A stretch of DNA of 64,000 nt from Cunninghamella blakesleeana (taxonomy: Eukaryota; Mucoromycota; Mucoromycetes; Mucorales; Cunninghamellaceae), in assembly GCA_017871115.1 (NCBI GenBank), contig JAFCIZ010000002.1, forward strand, positions 3,555,501-3,619,500, in the 5' to 3' direction. Both the position numbers and the translations under genes were made by a program. The notes beneath the pieces were generated by a model, which did no database searches, was not told where the DNA came from, and was given only the letters and a program-made list of their open reading frames with translations. This document shows, piece by piece, positions 48,965-59,054 of this stretch (positions within the stretch are counted from its first letter, which is position 1; each line of letters opens with the position of its first letter).

Positions 48965-50262
48965 TTAAACTTTTATAATGATATTATCTTTTTTATTTTT
49001 TTTCCAAAATTGCCATTTTTTCTTATTCTTCGTTGATTTCTCGGTTGATTTATCAGTAATTTTATCTATTGTAGCAGCAGACTATTATATAAAAAAGGTT
49101 GGTAGGTTAGTTATGCATACATAGTATATACACGCTAAAAAAAAACTCTTTTCTATCTATCACCTTTTTTTATTATTTTTATCGTGATTATTATTTATTA
49201 TCCTTCTAATTTTACCTTATTTTTCTTTTTTAAGGAATCCAATAAATGAGATAATTTTTTCTTTTTCTTTATGACCAATGTATCACTTGATTGATTTTTT
49301 GTTAATAGAGTAGGATGAGAAGAAGCAAAAGTAGTTAAATCATTTAATGTGTCATTAGGCGAAGAATAAGAGGATCGTTTTAAGGTAGAATTGGTATCAC
49401 AATTATTAAAATAATCATCCGTTTCTGTTTGGTGTAACTGGCCATTTTGTACTACATTAACTTGACACACCAACTCCTCCTCAATGGATGCCGCTTCCGA
49501 AGACTGTTGTTGATTTTTAACCTTATCCAACCTGTCATCTTCTTTTTCTTGTTCTTCTTGCTGTTGCTCGTTAATAGATGAAGTAAATGTCAACTCATCT
49601 TGTTCATGAATAAATGAATTAATGGTGGAGCGATTATTGTCTTTAATACTTGGCAAAGGGATAATAATGATAGATTGATGATCATCATCGCCATCCATTA
49701 AATATTCATGGATGGTTTTAGTTTCCGAGTTATAAGTTAATAATATTTCTTCATCGTCATCATCCTCTTTTTCTTGGCTAATACTATATTCTTGATGATT
49801 ATGTTGGTGATCTTGTTGAATTTCTGTTGATGCTATTTCTTTACTATTATTAAATGAGCTACCATTTTCTTGGGTTTCTGTCGTTACTATTTCCTTAATT
49901 TTATCTAATGAAATTTCATTCTCTTGGTCATGATGTTGGTTATATTTTTCTGTAGTTTCTTTGATAATCTCCATAAGGTGATCAGTAGTAAGTGATGATG
50001 AAGATGATGTAATGATAGACATATCGTTATTATGGTGATCAGTATTTTTAACGATATACTCCTTAATCATGGGTTGCTGTTGTTGATAAGCTGTTGTGAT
50101 TACTGATGGCGTTTCTTTTTTTAATGGTAATTCTGTTGCTGATGAAGATGGTGATGATTGACCCAATTTCATAGCGCGTTTGGCTTCCTTTTTGGCAGCT
50201 TTTTTTTGCTCCCTTTGTAGTGCTCTTCTTTGTGCTCTGTTGCCTGACATTGAGTTATTCAA
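48965..50262 (-). CDS. orphan low-complexity protein, basic ends and acidic middle
   Basis: I do not recognise this gene. Exons 50262-49216 and 49081-48965 join in phase 0 (AAG|GTAAAA donor, AATAG acceptor) to 387 residues; without the second exon the frame would stop after 354. The N-terminus is strongly basic and helical (GNRAQRRALQREQKKAAKKE, residues about 7-26). The middle is Gln/Glu/Asp/Ser-rich with His and Asn, and the C-terminus is Lys-rich, ending with KKWQFWKKNKK followed by a hydrophobic tail. The new C-terminus with two Trp in a Lys-rich context is the most distinctive part and could be a nucleic-acid, ribosome or membrane-surface contact. An upstream ATG is used four codons before MSGN; either Met could start. 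Confidence 0.65.
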
Positions 50263-51028
50263 TATATATAAAATAAAAATAATAAAAACAATAAAAAATA
50301 AGAATTATAAATTAAGTAAAAATAAAAGTAAAAGAAGAAAGAAGAAGAAAAGAATAAAAAAAAGCTTTTTTTTTGTGTTTTTAACCGTACGTAATAAGTT
50401 GCTGTAAGTTTATTATCTTGAAACAATAATTAGAATAAAAATATACCCCTTTCCCTCCTTTTTTTTTTTTTTTAGTCTCCTCCTCTTTTTGTTTTGAAGT
50501 ATATCATTAATATGTATGCCCGATACATCATGATATAAAATGATATCATTCTCCTTTTTTAAATAACCTACTTTTTTAAAAATCCAAGTTTTTTTTTTTT
50601 TTTATAAATAATATCGTTCACCCCAATCAAAAATATATAAATAATAACAAAGAGATATGCATCTGCTTACATATTATCAAAACTCATACACTCTCTCCCT
50701 TTGAGTGTGCGCGTTTGTATGTGTGTGCAGATGCATCAACAAATCATAATGCCCCCTCCTTAAATATGACTGACAAAAAGACAATAGATTATCTTCATCA
50801 ATGCTTTTAAATTAGTTTATAATTAAATGAATTTGCTTTATTGACAGGTGAATTAAATAACTAACTAAACAACAATAAATATTAAATAATAATAAAATTA
50901 TATCAAGATCGATTAGTTTTTGCTTTTTTTTTTTGTTTTGTTTTGTTTTGCTTGTTTTTATTTATTTATTTTTTCAAGGGGAAAACAATAAAAAATGGAA
51001 AGTAAATACCTTTTAGTCAGGTTATATA
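50263..51028. other. intergenic stretch, no gene seen
   Basis: This lies upstream of the orphan gene and downstream of the tubby-like gene. A small GC-richer patch at about 50690-50760 (GTGTGCGCGTTTG, GTGTGTGTGCAG, CCCCCTCC) carries no frame. Poly(T) runs at 50459-50474 and 50590-50604. Confidence 0.5.
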
Positions 51029-52327
51029 TTATTCACAAGCTAATTTGGCGTCAAATGATGTTAAAGCAATGGCAAAAGCTTGTATGAGGCATATAGGATA
51101 TTTGAAATCCAATGTAAAATAATCTCTTTCTACTCGGCCAAATTGCATTACTATATAATCCACTATAATAATAATAATAATAATAATAATAACGTTAATA
51201 ATAGTAACATACAAATATGTATATTTTTATTATTTTATTTATATATATACTATAACATTACAGTCATTGTCATGTACAACTTGAAAATTCTTAACCGAAG
51301 CTTGAGTAACACGTCCATTAAAATTTAGTACAAATGATTGCGTTTCTAAAAATGGTAACCATACATTGGTATTAGGAAGAATGTTCACTATTTATCACTT
51401 TCTATATTTTTACTTTATTTTATTTCTACCTTCGTTCCATTGAGGACTTTTATTATGTAATACTAGTAAATCCTTTGCTTGTCCATCTCGATATTTCGCA
51501 AGTAAAGTCTCTGATTCCTATAAATACATGCATATAATCATATTAGTACAATCACCATTTTTATTATATAATTTCTTTTTATTCATTATTATTGTTATTC
51601 AAAAATATTCTCTTTTTATGTACCGATTCAGGTCTAAACTCCAGCCTTTTACCATCTCTTGTTAAAGTATGCATTAATATTGTCATTTTACGAGGTCCTT
51701 TAAAGCCCAGAATATTAGGATCCTATATAAATATACATAAATATATATAGCAATAGTATTATTATTACATTGATGATAACTATCACTCTTTATTCTTATT
51801 TACACTGACGATGATGATGATTCTTTATTTATTATTATAAATATAATTATTATTATTTTTAAAAGAAAATTAAAAAACTTACATATAAAACAGCACCAAG
51901 CTCTTCTCTAATAGGTAAATCTTTTTTAGCCCCTTCTTCTTTTTTATCAGGATGAACACCATGAGAATACAATACAAAGGATGTCCCAATAAAATTGGAT
52001 CTCACCTTTCCCAAAGTTATTTCTTCCGTTACTAAAGCCCCAGGTTGATTTTGATCGACAATATGGATATTGCCAGTAATGGTATAATAACTTGTTTGAC
52101 TTTTACGTTGTTTTTTTGCCGATAATACGGGATGAATTTCTCCAGTTGCTAAATGTTCAATATATAGTTTGTATTGTGGCTGTAACTTATCAAATCCATC
52201 TCTATATCTACATATACGACACGTCACTCTTGTGTTTAAAGCTGCTGGTCTACATAAAAAATAAAATAAAAATAAAAAAAATAGAAATAAAATAAAAATA
52301 TTATTATTATTAATGTATTAAAAAAAG

Positions 52328-52366
<39 letters not shown>

Positions 52367-52590
52367 TGAATTTACCTAAAAGCAAGATCATATAGTTCAT
52401 TTTGTGATAAAATAGGTCTTGGAAGTACAAAATCTATAGGATCAGTTGGTCGTGATACACGAATAGTTGTTTCTTGTGGTGCAACACTAGCTGAGGTATT
52501 TTCTTCTTCTTCATCTTCTGAATCTTCCCTTCTTAATCCAGTATTAAATGTATCGGATGATAATTGCGGATAACTATTTGAAGAAGTCAT
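51029..52590 (-). CDS. tubby-like protein
   Basis: Six exons (52590-52376, 52249-51883, 51722-51624, 51517-51430, 51345-51262, 51162-51029) give 328 residues. The first about 70 residues are acidic and Ser-rich; the tubby domain fills the rest. Diagnostic segments: [19 protein letters not shown], then [40 protein letters not shown] with [21 protein letters not shown], and the ending [17 protein letters not shown], nearly identical to the signature tail of animal tubby proteins. Tubby domains bind PI(4,5)P2 and can shuttle between membrane and nucleus. For exon 5 I chose the acceptor giving WNEETQS over an upstream AG that would insert about 13 residues, because the former matches the family. 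The fungal role is not established. Confidence 0.95.
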
Positions 52591-52930
52591 TTAGTATATA
52601 TTGATATATTAATATGATAAATTAAAAAGAGAAAGCGAAAAAAAAAATTCATGATCATAAGTGTTAAAAAACAATTTCAAATTCCGGCCTTTCTCTGTTC
52701 TTGACTTAAAAAAAATCTCTCTTTTTTTTTTTCTTTTCTCCTTTTATTTTTTTTCCTTTTTCAACAAAAACCCTTAAAAGTAGATATTATTAATACTATT
52801 ATTTTTATATTATCGTATTTATTATTTCTATTATTATTGTTATTATTCTAATTAATTAATATTTATTGAACTACTACATTTAAAATAAAATAAAGGATAC
52901 ATTTATTCATTTTTTTAAAAAAAAAATAAA
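52591..52930. other. short intergenic gap
   Basis: 340 bp between the tubby-like start and the stop of the small secreted protein gene, both minus. Poly-pyrimidine tract at about 52720-52765. Nothing else seen. Confidence 0.5.
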
Positions 52931-53416
52931 TTAAAGAATGAAAATCAATCCCATTGAAAAGAATAAGATTACGAAAAGATTTGGTAAAAGATGAAGAGCA
53001 CCAGCAGTATGTAACATCAATGGGAAAGATCGAAGTGTCAAGTTCTGTGAAATACGAGTTTGGGATCGTTCTGTTACAGTTAAATAAAAGGTGAAGTTTA
53101 AACCATGTTGAACATGCCAGTCAAAAGTAGCATTTTTCTTGAAAGCAACATAGGCGCCTGAAGAATTACCGGGTGGGACTTTATAGTTAGATACTACATT
53201 ATTAATTAATTCTTTACCTGAAGGATCTTGCCATAAATCAATATCAATTATATAATCCCCAGTTCCTATATTTTGGTACTGAAATTCAATCGTAGTGGTT
53301 TGGCCGGGATAAACTGTATCATTAGAAAGTGGAGATATAATTGTGGGTCCAAGTTGTGCTTGACAAACTCGTAAATAAAAAATAAATAAGGTGATAATTT
53401 GAATTGTTTTTATCAT
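52931..53416 (-). CDS. small secreted, probably GPI-anchored Ig-like protein
   Basis: Intronless, 161 residues. An N-terminal signal peptide (about 1-20, ending CQA) is followed by a beta-rich domain (about 22-128) that begins ISPLSNDTVYPGQTTTIEF and includes a YQNIGTGDYIIDIDLW segment, like the Ig-like or Kre9/Knh1-type modules of fungal cell-surface proteins. Several N-glycosylation sites are visible (NDT, NSS, NAT, NFT, NLT). The C-terminus is a hydrophobic segment (about 143-161) after a small-residue stretch, as expected for GPI attachment. It lacks the Ser/Thr-rich stalk common in such proteins. The cell-wall context fits the neighbouring GH17 gene. I cannot name a specific function. 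Confidence 0.75.
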   Translation of the reverse strand: MIKTIQIITLFIFYLRVCQAQLGPTIISPLSNDTVYPGQTTTIEFQYQNIGTGDYIIDIDLWQDPSGKELINNVVSNYKVPPGNSSGAYVAFKKNATFDWHVQHGLNFTFYLTVTERSQTRISQNLTLRSFPLMLHTAGALHLLPNLFVILFFSMGLIFIL

Positions 53417-53936
53417 TATTTAAAATATATGTATGTATATATAAAAAGGAAAGTGATGAGTCAATAAAAAATGAATGAATGAAAAAAAAAGGAATGAAAA
53501 GTGAATATACGTATATATATTAAAAAAAAAAAGAGAGAGAGAGAGATAGATGATCAAAGGAGTGAAGAAAAATTAAGAAAAAATAATTAGATTAAATGGA
53601 GAAGTAAAAAAGAAAAGAAAAAAAAAAAGTTTTTTTTATTTTTTTGATTCGATATTAAATTGATTTATTTTTATTATTTCTATTTTTCTATTTTTTATTT
53701 CTTATTAGATAATCCACGCACATCCACACCTACAACCAATATGCGTCCACATTCACCACACACTCACACATGTAAATCAGGCACAACATAAATATGAAAA
53801 ATTAGAGTTTATAAAAAAACGTTTTACATGAGCAACTTTATTTCTAATTTTAGAATATATCAATAAGTTTATGGTAATACAACGACTCCCAATTAAGGAA
53901 TTACAATTATAATAACAAAAATCATTCTATTATTAT
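53417..53936. other. intergenic stretch, no gene seen
   Basis: Promoter of the secreted-protein gene and 3' flank of the GH17 gene. A CAC-rich patch at about 53715-53770 (CACGCACATCCACACC..., CACACACTCACACA) and a (GA)n tract at 53531-53545 are the only notable items. Confidence 0.5.
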
Positions 53937-54916
53937 TTAAAAGACCACCTTTGATTTGCCAGCACCATCAAAAAGTCCAAAATGGGTCTCGACTCCAAAG
54001 TCACCAGCGTTTTTCCAATTAGAGTCTTGGGCTTCAAAGTAATAATATTCTACATTATTGATTTTTTTTAATTGATTAACAAACTTTTGAACATTGGGAA
54101 TGCTAGGGACAGATTTACCATTATTATTTCCATCTGATGGCCAGCCAGTTTCAGCAACAAAAATGGATTTACCATTACCGTGCTCCTTTTTAAAATTATC
54201 ATATTGAGATAAAAGGTTATCACCGGCTTGATCAGCGCTGACTTCTGCAAAGTAGGGATGAATATTGACACCGAGGGTATCACAAGCTTGAACGACATTT
54301 TTTGGAAAAGTGCTGGGTGTTTCAACTGTACCAATGGGGATATTACCTTTGATTTGACTTTTCACATTTTGGATTTTTTTAATTAAATCTTGCTCAGATA
54401 ATCTACCTGAAAAGATACTTTCGTTACCAACAATAATGGATTTGATGACTTGATGGCTATTCTTTTTCTTTTCTAAAGTGGAAACTAAGGTTTTGATTTC
54501 TTCTTCATCACCAGATGTGCCATCAATCCATACAGCAGCAGCTACTCTCATGGAAGAATCAACCTTTTCAATGGCATCAATGATATTAGCTAATTGATCA
54601 CATTCTTGGGAATAAGTACGAATATTCATAATGCCATTCTTTTGGAAATCTGTAACGTATTGTAATACATCTTTGGCATTATGGCAACTTCCATCATCAT
54701 TTTTAGCGGTATATCTATATATATATATATCAAAAAAATAAAAGAATATGAATAAAAAATAAATATTATAATACAATAAAGAATAGCCATATATTCTACT
54801 TACGTGATACCATATAAAGATTTTGAACCTCTTTTTTCAATGGGTGCACTTTGTACTAAACCAGTAGCACAAATATATGCAAGGAAGGATGAAGTGAAAA
54901 GAGTGGATAATTGCAT
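53937..54916 (-). CDS. secreted GH17 glucan endo-1,3-beta-glucosidase
   Basis: Glycoside hydrolase of family 17, acting on wall beta-1,3-glucan. Exons 54916-54804 and 54714-53937 give 296 residues. A signal peptide (about 1-23) is followed by a Kex2-type Lys-Arg site at 28-29. The mature enzyme starts near YGITYT. The barrel shows IRTYSQECDQL (about 69-79), VGNES with the predicted acid/base Glu136, VNIHPYF, and AETGWPSDG with the predicted nucleophile Glu226, then YYYFEAQDSNWK and FGLFDG near the end. Both catalytic residues and the length match fungal Bgl2/Scw-type enzymes, which act in the wall. There is no GPI signal, so it should be soluble or non-covalently wall-bound. Confidence 0.95.
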
Positions 54917-55961
54917 TTTAAAAGGAATTGATAAAAAAAAATGAATGTAATGGGTCAAATATATTTATATATGTATAAGAGGAATGCCGATCCAGCAGCA
55001 GGAAATAAAATAAAGATAGAAAAATAATTAATGAAGAAGAAGAAGAAGAAAAATTAATTAGTTTTCATCCATTTTTATATTTTGACATTTTTTTTATTCC
55101 CCCCTTAAAAAAATCAATTGTCATCATTAAAATGTAATAAAAGCGGTTATTTAAAAAAGACTTAATCTTTTGTCTATGATTTGATGGGTTTTACTATTAT
55201 GTATAAAATTTAATATTATTTATTTTTTTTTAAACTTTTTTGTATTAATTTTTTGTTTACATATACGTATTTTTGACAACTTCATTTAAAAAAATAATTT
55301 TGTTTATATTTAATTTCAAGGGACCCAATGATTATCAGTTTTTTCTTATTATTCCGTTACATCTAAAAAATCTCAGCAATAGAAGTTTTACAATAACGGA
55401 AGCCAATTAACTAGTAAGTTTAAAGAAATACTGGAGTTTAAATATATGTAAAAAAAGGAATTATACTAAAAACAACAATATATAGATAAAATCTGTAGAT
55501 TCCTTTATTCTATATTTTTAACAAAAAAAGAACGAAAGGTCCAGTACGCATCTTTTATTCATTTTATTTTTCTGATATAATATAACAATAAATCAATACA
55601 AGTTATTCCAGCCAGGAACGAAAGTTTCAGATTATACCTTATGAGTAATATTATTTTGCATAATTCATGTTTCTCATATTCTTTAATATAAAAAATTATA
55701 ATTTTTTTAATAAAAATTTTCCCAATCGTATATACTTTTGATGTTAAATACAAACAGTTGTTTTTCGGTTATTCTATATTTTATTATCTTTTATAAAATA
55801 ATAATAGTAATAGTAATAAGCTTGCTGACGGGGATTCAAAATAATCATGGGCCATTTTAATGGGTAACTAAGAATAAAGGGATCTGCTTTATTGATCACG
55901 GTACACTTATAGTTGCTGTGTATAAAAACGATATACATCAGAAAATTTAAAAGTCATATAT

Positions 55962-55962
<1 letters not shown>

Positions 55963-56013
<51 letters not shown>
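55963..56013. repeat. T15A36 tract
   Basis: Fifteen T directly followed by about thirty-six A, the same arrangement as at 10959-10996 and 40742-40773, in a divergent promoter region. Confidence 0.85.
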
Positions 56014-56014
<1 letters not shown>

Positions 56015-56344
56015 ATTATATGAATTAAGTAATCGACTCAAATAACAATATATATATATATATATTGTTAAACAGTATTAAAATAATATATAAAACAATA
56101 TATTATGATTTTCATTTATTTAAAAAAATTCCGCGACCATGGGCCTAACTCCACACCGCATTAAAAAAAATTATTCCGATCTCTCTATTTTCTTTCCTCA
56201 ATTTACTACTTTCTTTTTTTTTTTAATAATATATATAAACTTTTATATAAATAAATAATTGATTCATTTATTGTATAAATTATTACACTTTCACTTCCTT
56301 TTCTTTTTTTTCTTTTTTATTTATTTATTATATAAACTCTTCTA

Positions 56345-56348
<4 letters not shown>

Positions 56349-56383
<35 letters not shown>
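56349..56383. repeat. (AT)n microsatellite before the F-box/LRR gene
   Basis: About 17 AT units about 50-85 bp upstream of the start codon; it may serve as a TATA-like region. Confidence 0.8.
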
Positions 56384-56386
<3 letters not shown>

Positions 56387-56434
56387 AAAACTGTATATAT
56401 CATTCCTATTTTATTTTTTTATGTAAATAAGAAA

Positions 56435-58621
56435 ATGGATCGTTTTCCAACCGAAATAATATTACATATAATAGCCTTCTTATATGATGTAAAAGATAAG
56501 ATCGAACTTTCTTATACCAATCGATTTATGTATTCTTTACTATCAACTAATTCTAATTGTTGGTCACCTCTAGATCTCTCTTTACATAGAGGCAATATTA
56601 ATAATATTATTTTATTAAATATATTAAGAACACGGTCTATAAAAATAATCACACCTTGGCAACAAAAACAGCAACAGCAAAAAGAAATAGATAAACATCA
56701 ACAGCATGCATACATTAATGAAATCAATCTTAGTGGCTGTTGCTTTATCAGTTGTGATGCTATATTAACAGTTGTTAGTACACTTTCCTTTTTAACTACC
56801 TTACACTTGAATCGATATGCACCTATTTCTATTCCTGAATCGTTACATTATCATCCAAGATATTATATACAAACCAAATCCGTCATGATTGATATGTTAC
56901 GGGATGAAGTATATCAACAACGTCCACGCCATGGTTTATCCTCTGCCAATCATGATCTTTCTAAACAACCGTTTACTCCTTTTATTTTACCTGATACCAC
57001 TCTAAGACAAATCATTCAATTAACACCTCATTTGAAAGATTTAGCTATTCAATCCCAACAGATTAGTAAAGAAACATGTGAAGCCATGGGTCAACTACTC
57101 CCTCATTTGTGTCACTTGGATATCTCCTCTTGTGATATTTCAGTTTCTCATTTACAAATATTATTGCGTACCATTGGTCGTCAGTTGATTTCTTTGAAAA
57201 TGCTAAATATTGATTTATCCAATTTAACTATTCTATCCCTTTTACATTATGGTGCTTCTACTTTAGAATGCCTTCATTTATCTTGCATTGATCCACAATT
57301 TTTACCTAGCTTAACTCAGTTGGTATCTCATTTATCTGTATTAAAGGATTTTCGTCTAACAAGACTAAGATCTGGAAATATTGATTATTTGATTCATGCG
57401 CTAGCTTCTCGTCCTTTAATAAAATACATTGATATTTCCCCTAAATTAGAATTATACCCAAAACTGTTACCTTTATCAGCCTCTTCTTCTTCTTCCACTT
57501 CCTCTTCACCATCTACTTCAGCATCAGCAACAACACCTTCTACTGCTTCTTATACTAACATCTCATCTAATCACTCAACAAAATATCATCAACACCACAA
57601 TCATCATCATAATAAAGTAAATAAAAAAAATATGTCACCATCATCGTCATCTTTATCTTCAGCACGTACTGGTTTTCTTCGCCCTTCTTCTAGTATAGAT
57701 AAAATTAAAACAGCAAAAGGAATAACAAATAATAAACACCATTTCTCCTCTACTTCCAATAGTGATGGGTCTTCTTCCTCTTCCTCTTCTTCAACATCAA
57801 CATCATCATTACCATCTTCTATTTTATCATTCACAAGAGCAGAATGTGACTTAAGCATGACACCTGCTACATTATTAAAATTATCCTCCTTACCATACCT
57901 TGTAGAACTAAGATTATGTTTTCCTACTATCAATGCAACTTCTCTTTGCCATTTTTTTGAAACCACTACTAGCCCTTTAAGAATATTAGAGCTTCGATTA
58001 AAAGAAAATAAAGAAGAACAACATAAAAAGGAAAAGCATCATCACCATACTCTTATAGATACACATTATTATCAATATAAACCCTCTATCTCCTCTATAG
58101 AAAAGGATCCATCACTACCTAAAGTTGATTTTTTAAAGCACATAAATCGACTAACACAATTGCATACATTATATTTATATGGCGTGCCAATCAACCAAAG
58201 CAATATAGATACGATTGCTACCATGTATTCCTTACAATCTATGGTTTTGGATCACTGTGGTAAATTAGGTCATATTGATCCTTACTTTTTAAGAAAATGG
58301 TTAGTTTACTTACCCAGATTGAAAATGATTAGAATGAACTATATTCCTTATTTGGAATCAACAGTGAAGGACCTGTTTCATTTGACAACTACAGCTGTAA
58401 ATACAATAGAAATACCATCATCATCATCATCATCACCATCGTCATTAACAACGGAAGTTGGAACAGAAACACCACAAATGAATACTGATATTATAAAGGA
58501 TGGGGGTAGTAGTAATATATTTCATAATCATCAGCATCAAATGAAGAATGAAATGGAACCTTTCTATTTTGGTGATAGCATGTTTGTTCGATCAAATGGA
58601 AAATGGGAATGGGTAGACTAA
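56435..58621 (+). CDS. F-box protein with leucine-rich segments
   Basis: Intronless, 728 residues. An F-box opens the protein (DRFPTEIILHIIAFLYDVKD, then L-S-x-T-N-R, residues 2-48) with the trailing Trp. Leucine-rich segments follow (LTTLHLNRY, LKDLAIQSQQI, LCHLDISSCDIS, LECLHLSCID, LVELRLCF, LHTLYLYGVPI), spaced irregularly as in fungal F-box/LRR proteins, which present substrates to SCF ubiquitin ligases. A Ser/Thr/His/Asn-rich insert (about residues 350-465) interrupts the LRR region, and a smaller Ser run lies near 655. It ends in GKWEWVD. The substrate is unknown. Confidence 0.8.
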   Translation: MDRFPTEIILHIIAFLYDVKDKIELSYTNRFMYSLLSTNSNCWSPLDLSLHRGNINNIILLNILRTRSIKIITPWQQKQQQQKEIDKHQQHAYINEINLSGCCFISCDAILTVVSTLSFLTTLHLNRYAPISIPESLHYHPRYYIQTKSVMIDMLRDEVYQQRPRHGLSSANHDLSKQPFTPFILPDTTLRQIIQLTPHLKDLAIQSQQISKETCEAMGQLLPHLCHLDISSCDISVSHLQILLRTIGRQLISLKMLNIDLSNLTILSLLHYGASTLECLHLSCIDPQFLPSLTQLVSHLSVLKDFRLTRLRSGNIDYLIHALASRPLIKYIDISPKLELYPKLLPLSASSSSSTSSSPSTSASATTPSTASYTNISSNHSTKYHQHHNHHHNKVNKKNMSPSSSSLSSARTGFLRPSSSIDKIKTAKGITNNKHHFSSTSNSDGSSSSSSSSTSTSSLPSSILSFTRAECDLSMTPATLLKLSSLPYLVELRLCFPTINATSLCHFFETTTSPLRILELRLKENKEEQHKKEKHHHHTLIDTHYYQYKPSISSIEKDPSLPKVDFLKHINRLTQLHTLYLYGVPINQSNIDTIATMYSLQSMVLDHCGKLGHIDPYFLRKWLVYLPRLKMIRMNYIPYLESTVKDLFHLTTTAVNTIEIPSSSSSSPSSLTTEVGTETPQMNTDIIKDGGSSNIFHNHQHQMKNEMEPFYFGDSMFVRSNGKWEWVD

Positions 58622-59054
58622 TTACATATATAGATATAGTATTTTTATTTTTATTATTTGAATGTAATTTATATTCTTGTTGATTACCTGTAGTAATAAT
58701 ATCTTAATTATTTTTTATGCTAGTTTAAATCAAGTTAATAAATATATAAATTAGCTTGCGGGGATTTTTTTTCTCGAATTTTTTAAGTTTAGGGTTAGTT
58801 ATGATATTTAAAAGGGAGCTTATCCATTATTAGAAAGAGTTAATGACGATCTATTTTAATTAACATATTCTTTTGTTAAAAGAATATTCTATCATTTTTA
58901 CATAAAAAACGTAATATTTTTTTAAAGACCAATATTTGTAATTATATACTAAAAATAACATTCTGATAAGTATTTATTTTATTCATACGTTTATATAAAT
59001 ATATATATATGGAATGTTTATTCATCATTACTAATATACAAATGATGAGTAAAA
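58622..59054. other. convergent intergenic region
   Basis: Shared 3' region of the F-box/LRR gene (plus) and NST1 (minus). AT-rich with no coding signal; TTAAAAGAATATTC-like short repeats near 58880 only. Confidence 0.5.

Larger units (their letters stand above)
54917..56434. other. intergenic region with T15A36 and AT palindromes
   Basis: Divergent region between GH17 (minus) and the F-box/LRR gene (plus). It contains T15A36 (about 55963-56013), a 24-bp AT palindrome flanked by AACA/TGTT (about 56044-56070), and a long (AT)n (about 56349-56383) about 55 bp before the F-box gene start. Pyrimidine-rich leader at 56280-56320. No gene supported. Confidence 0.55.

Noticed and set aside
51345..51388. 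Alternative upstream acceptor for tubby-like exon 5 (TAG near 51388)
   Set aside because: It keeps phase but inserts about 13 residues into the conserved [12 protein letters not shown] block; the downstream acceptor matches the family exactly.
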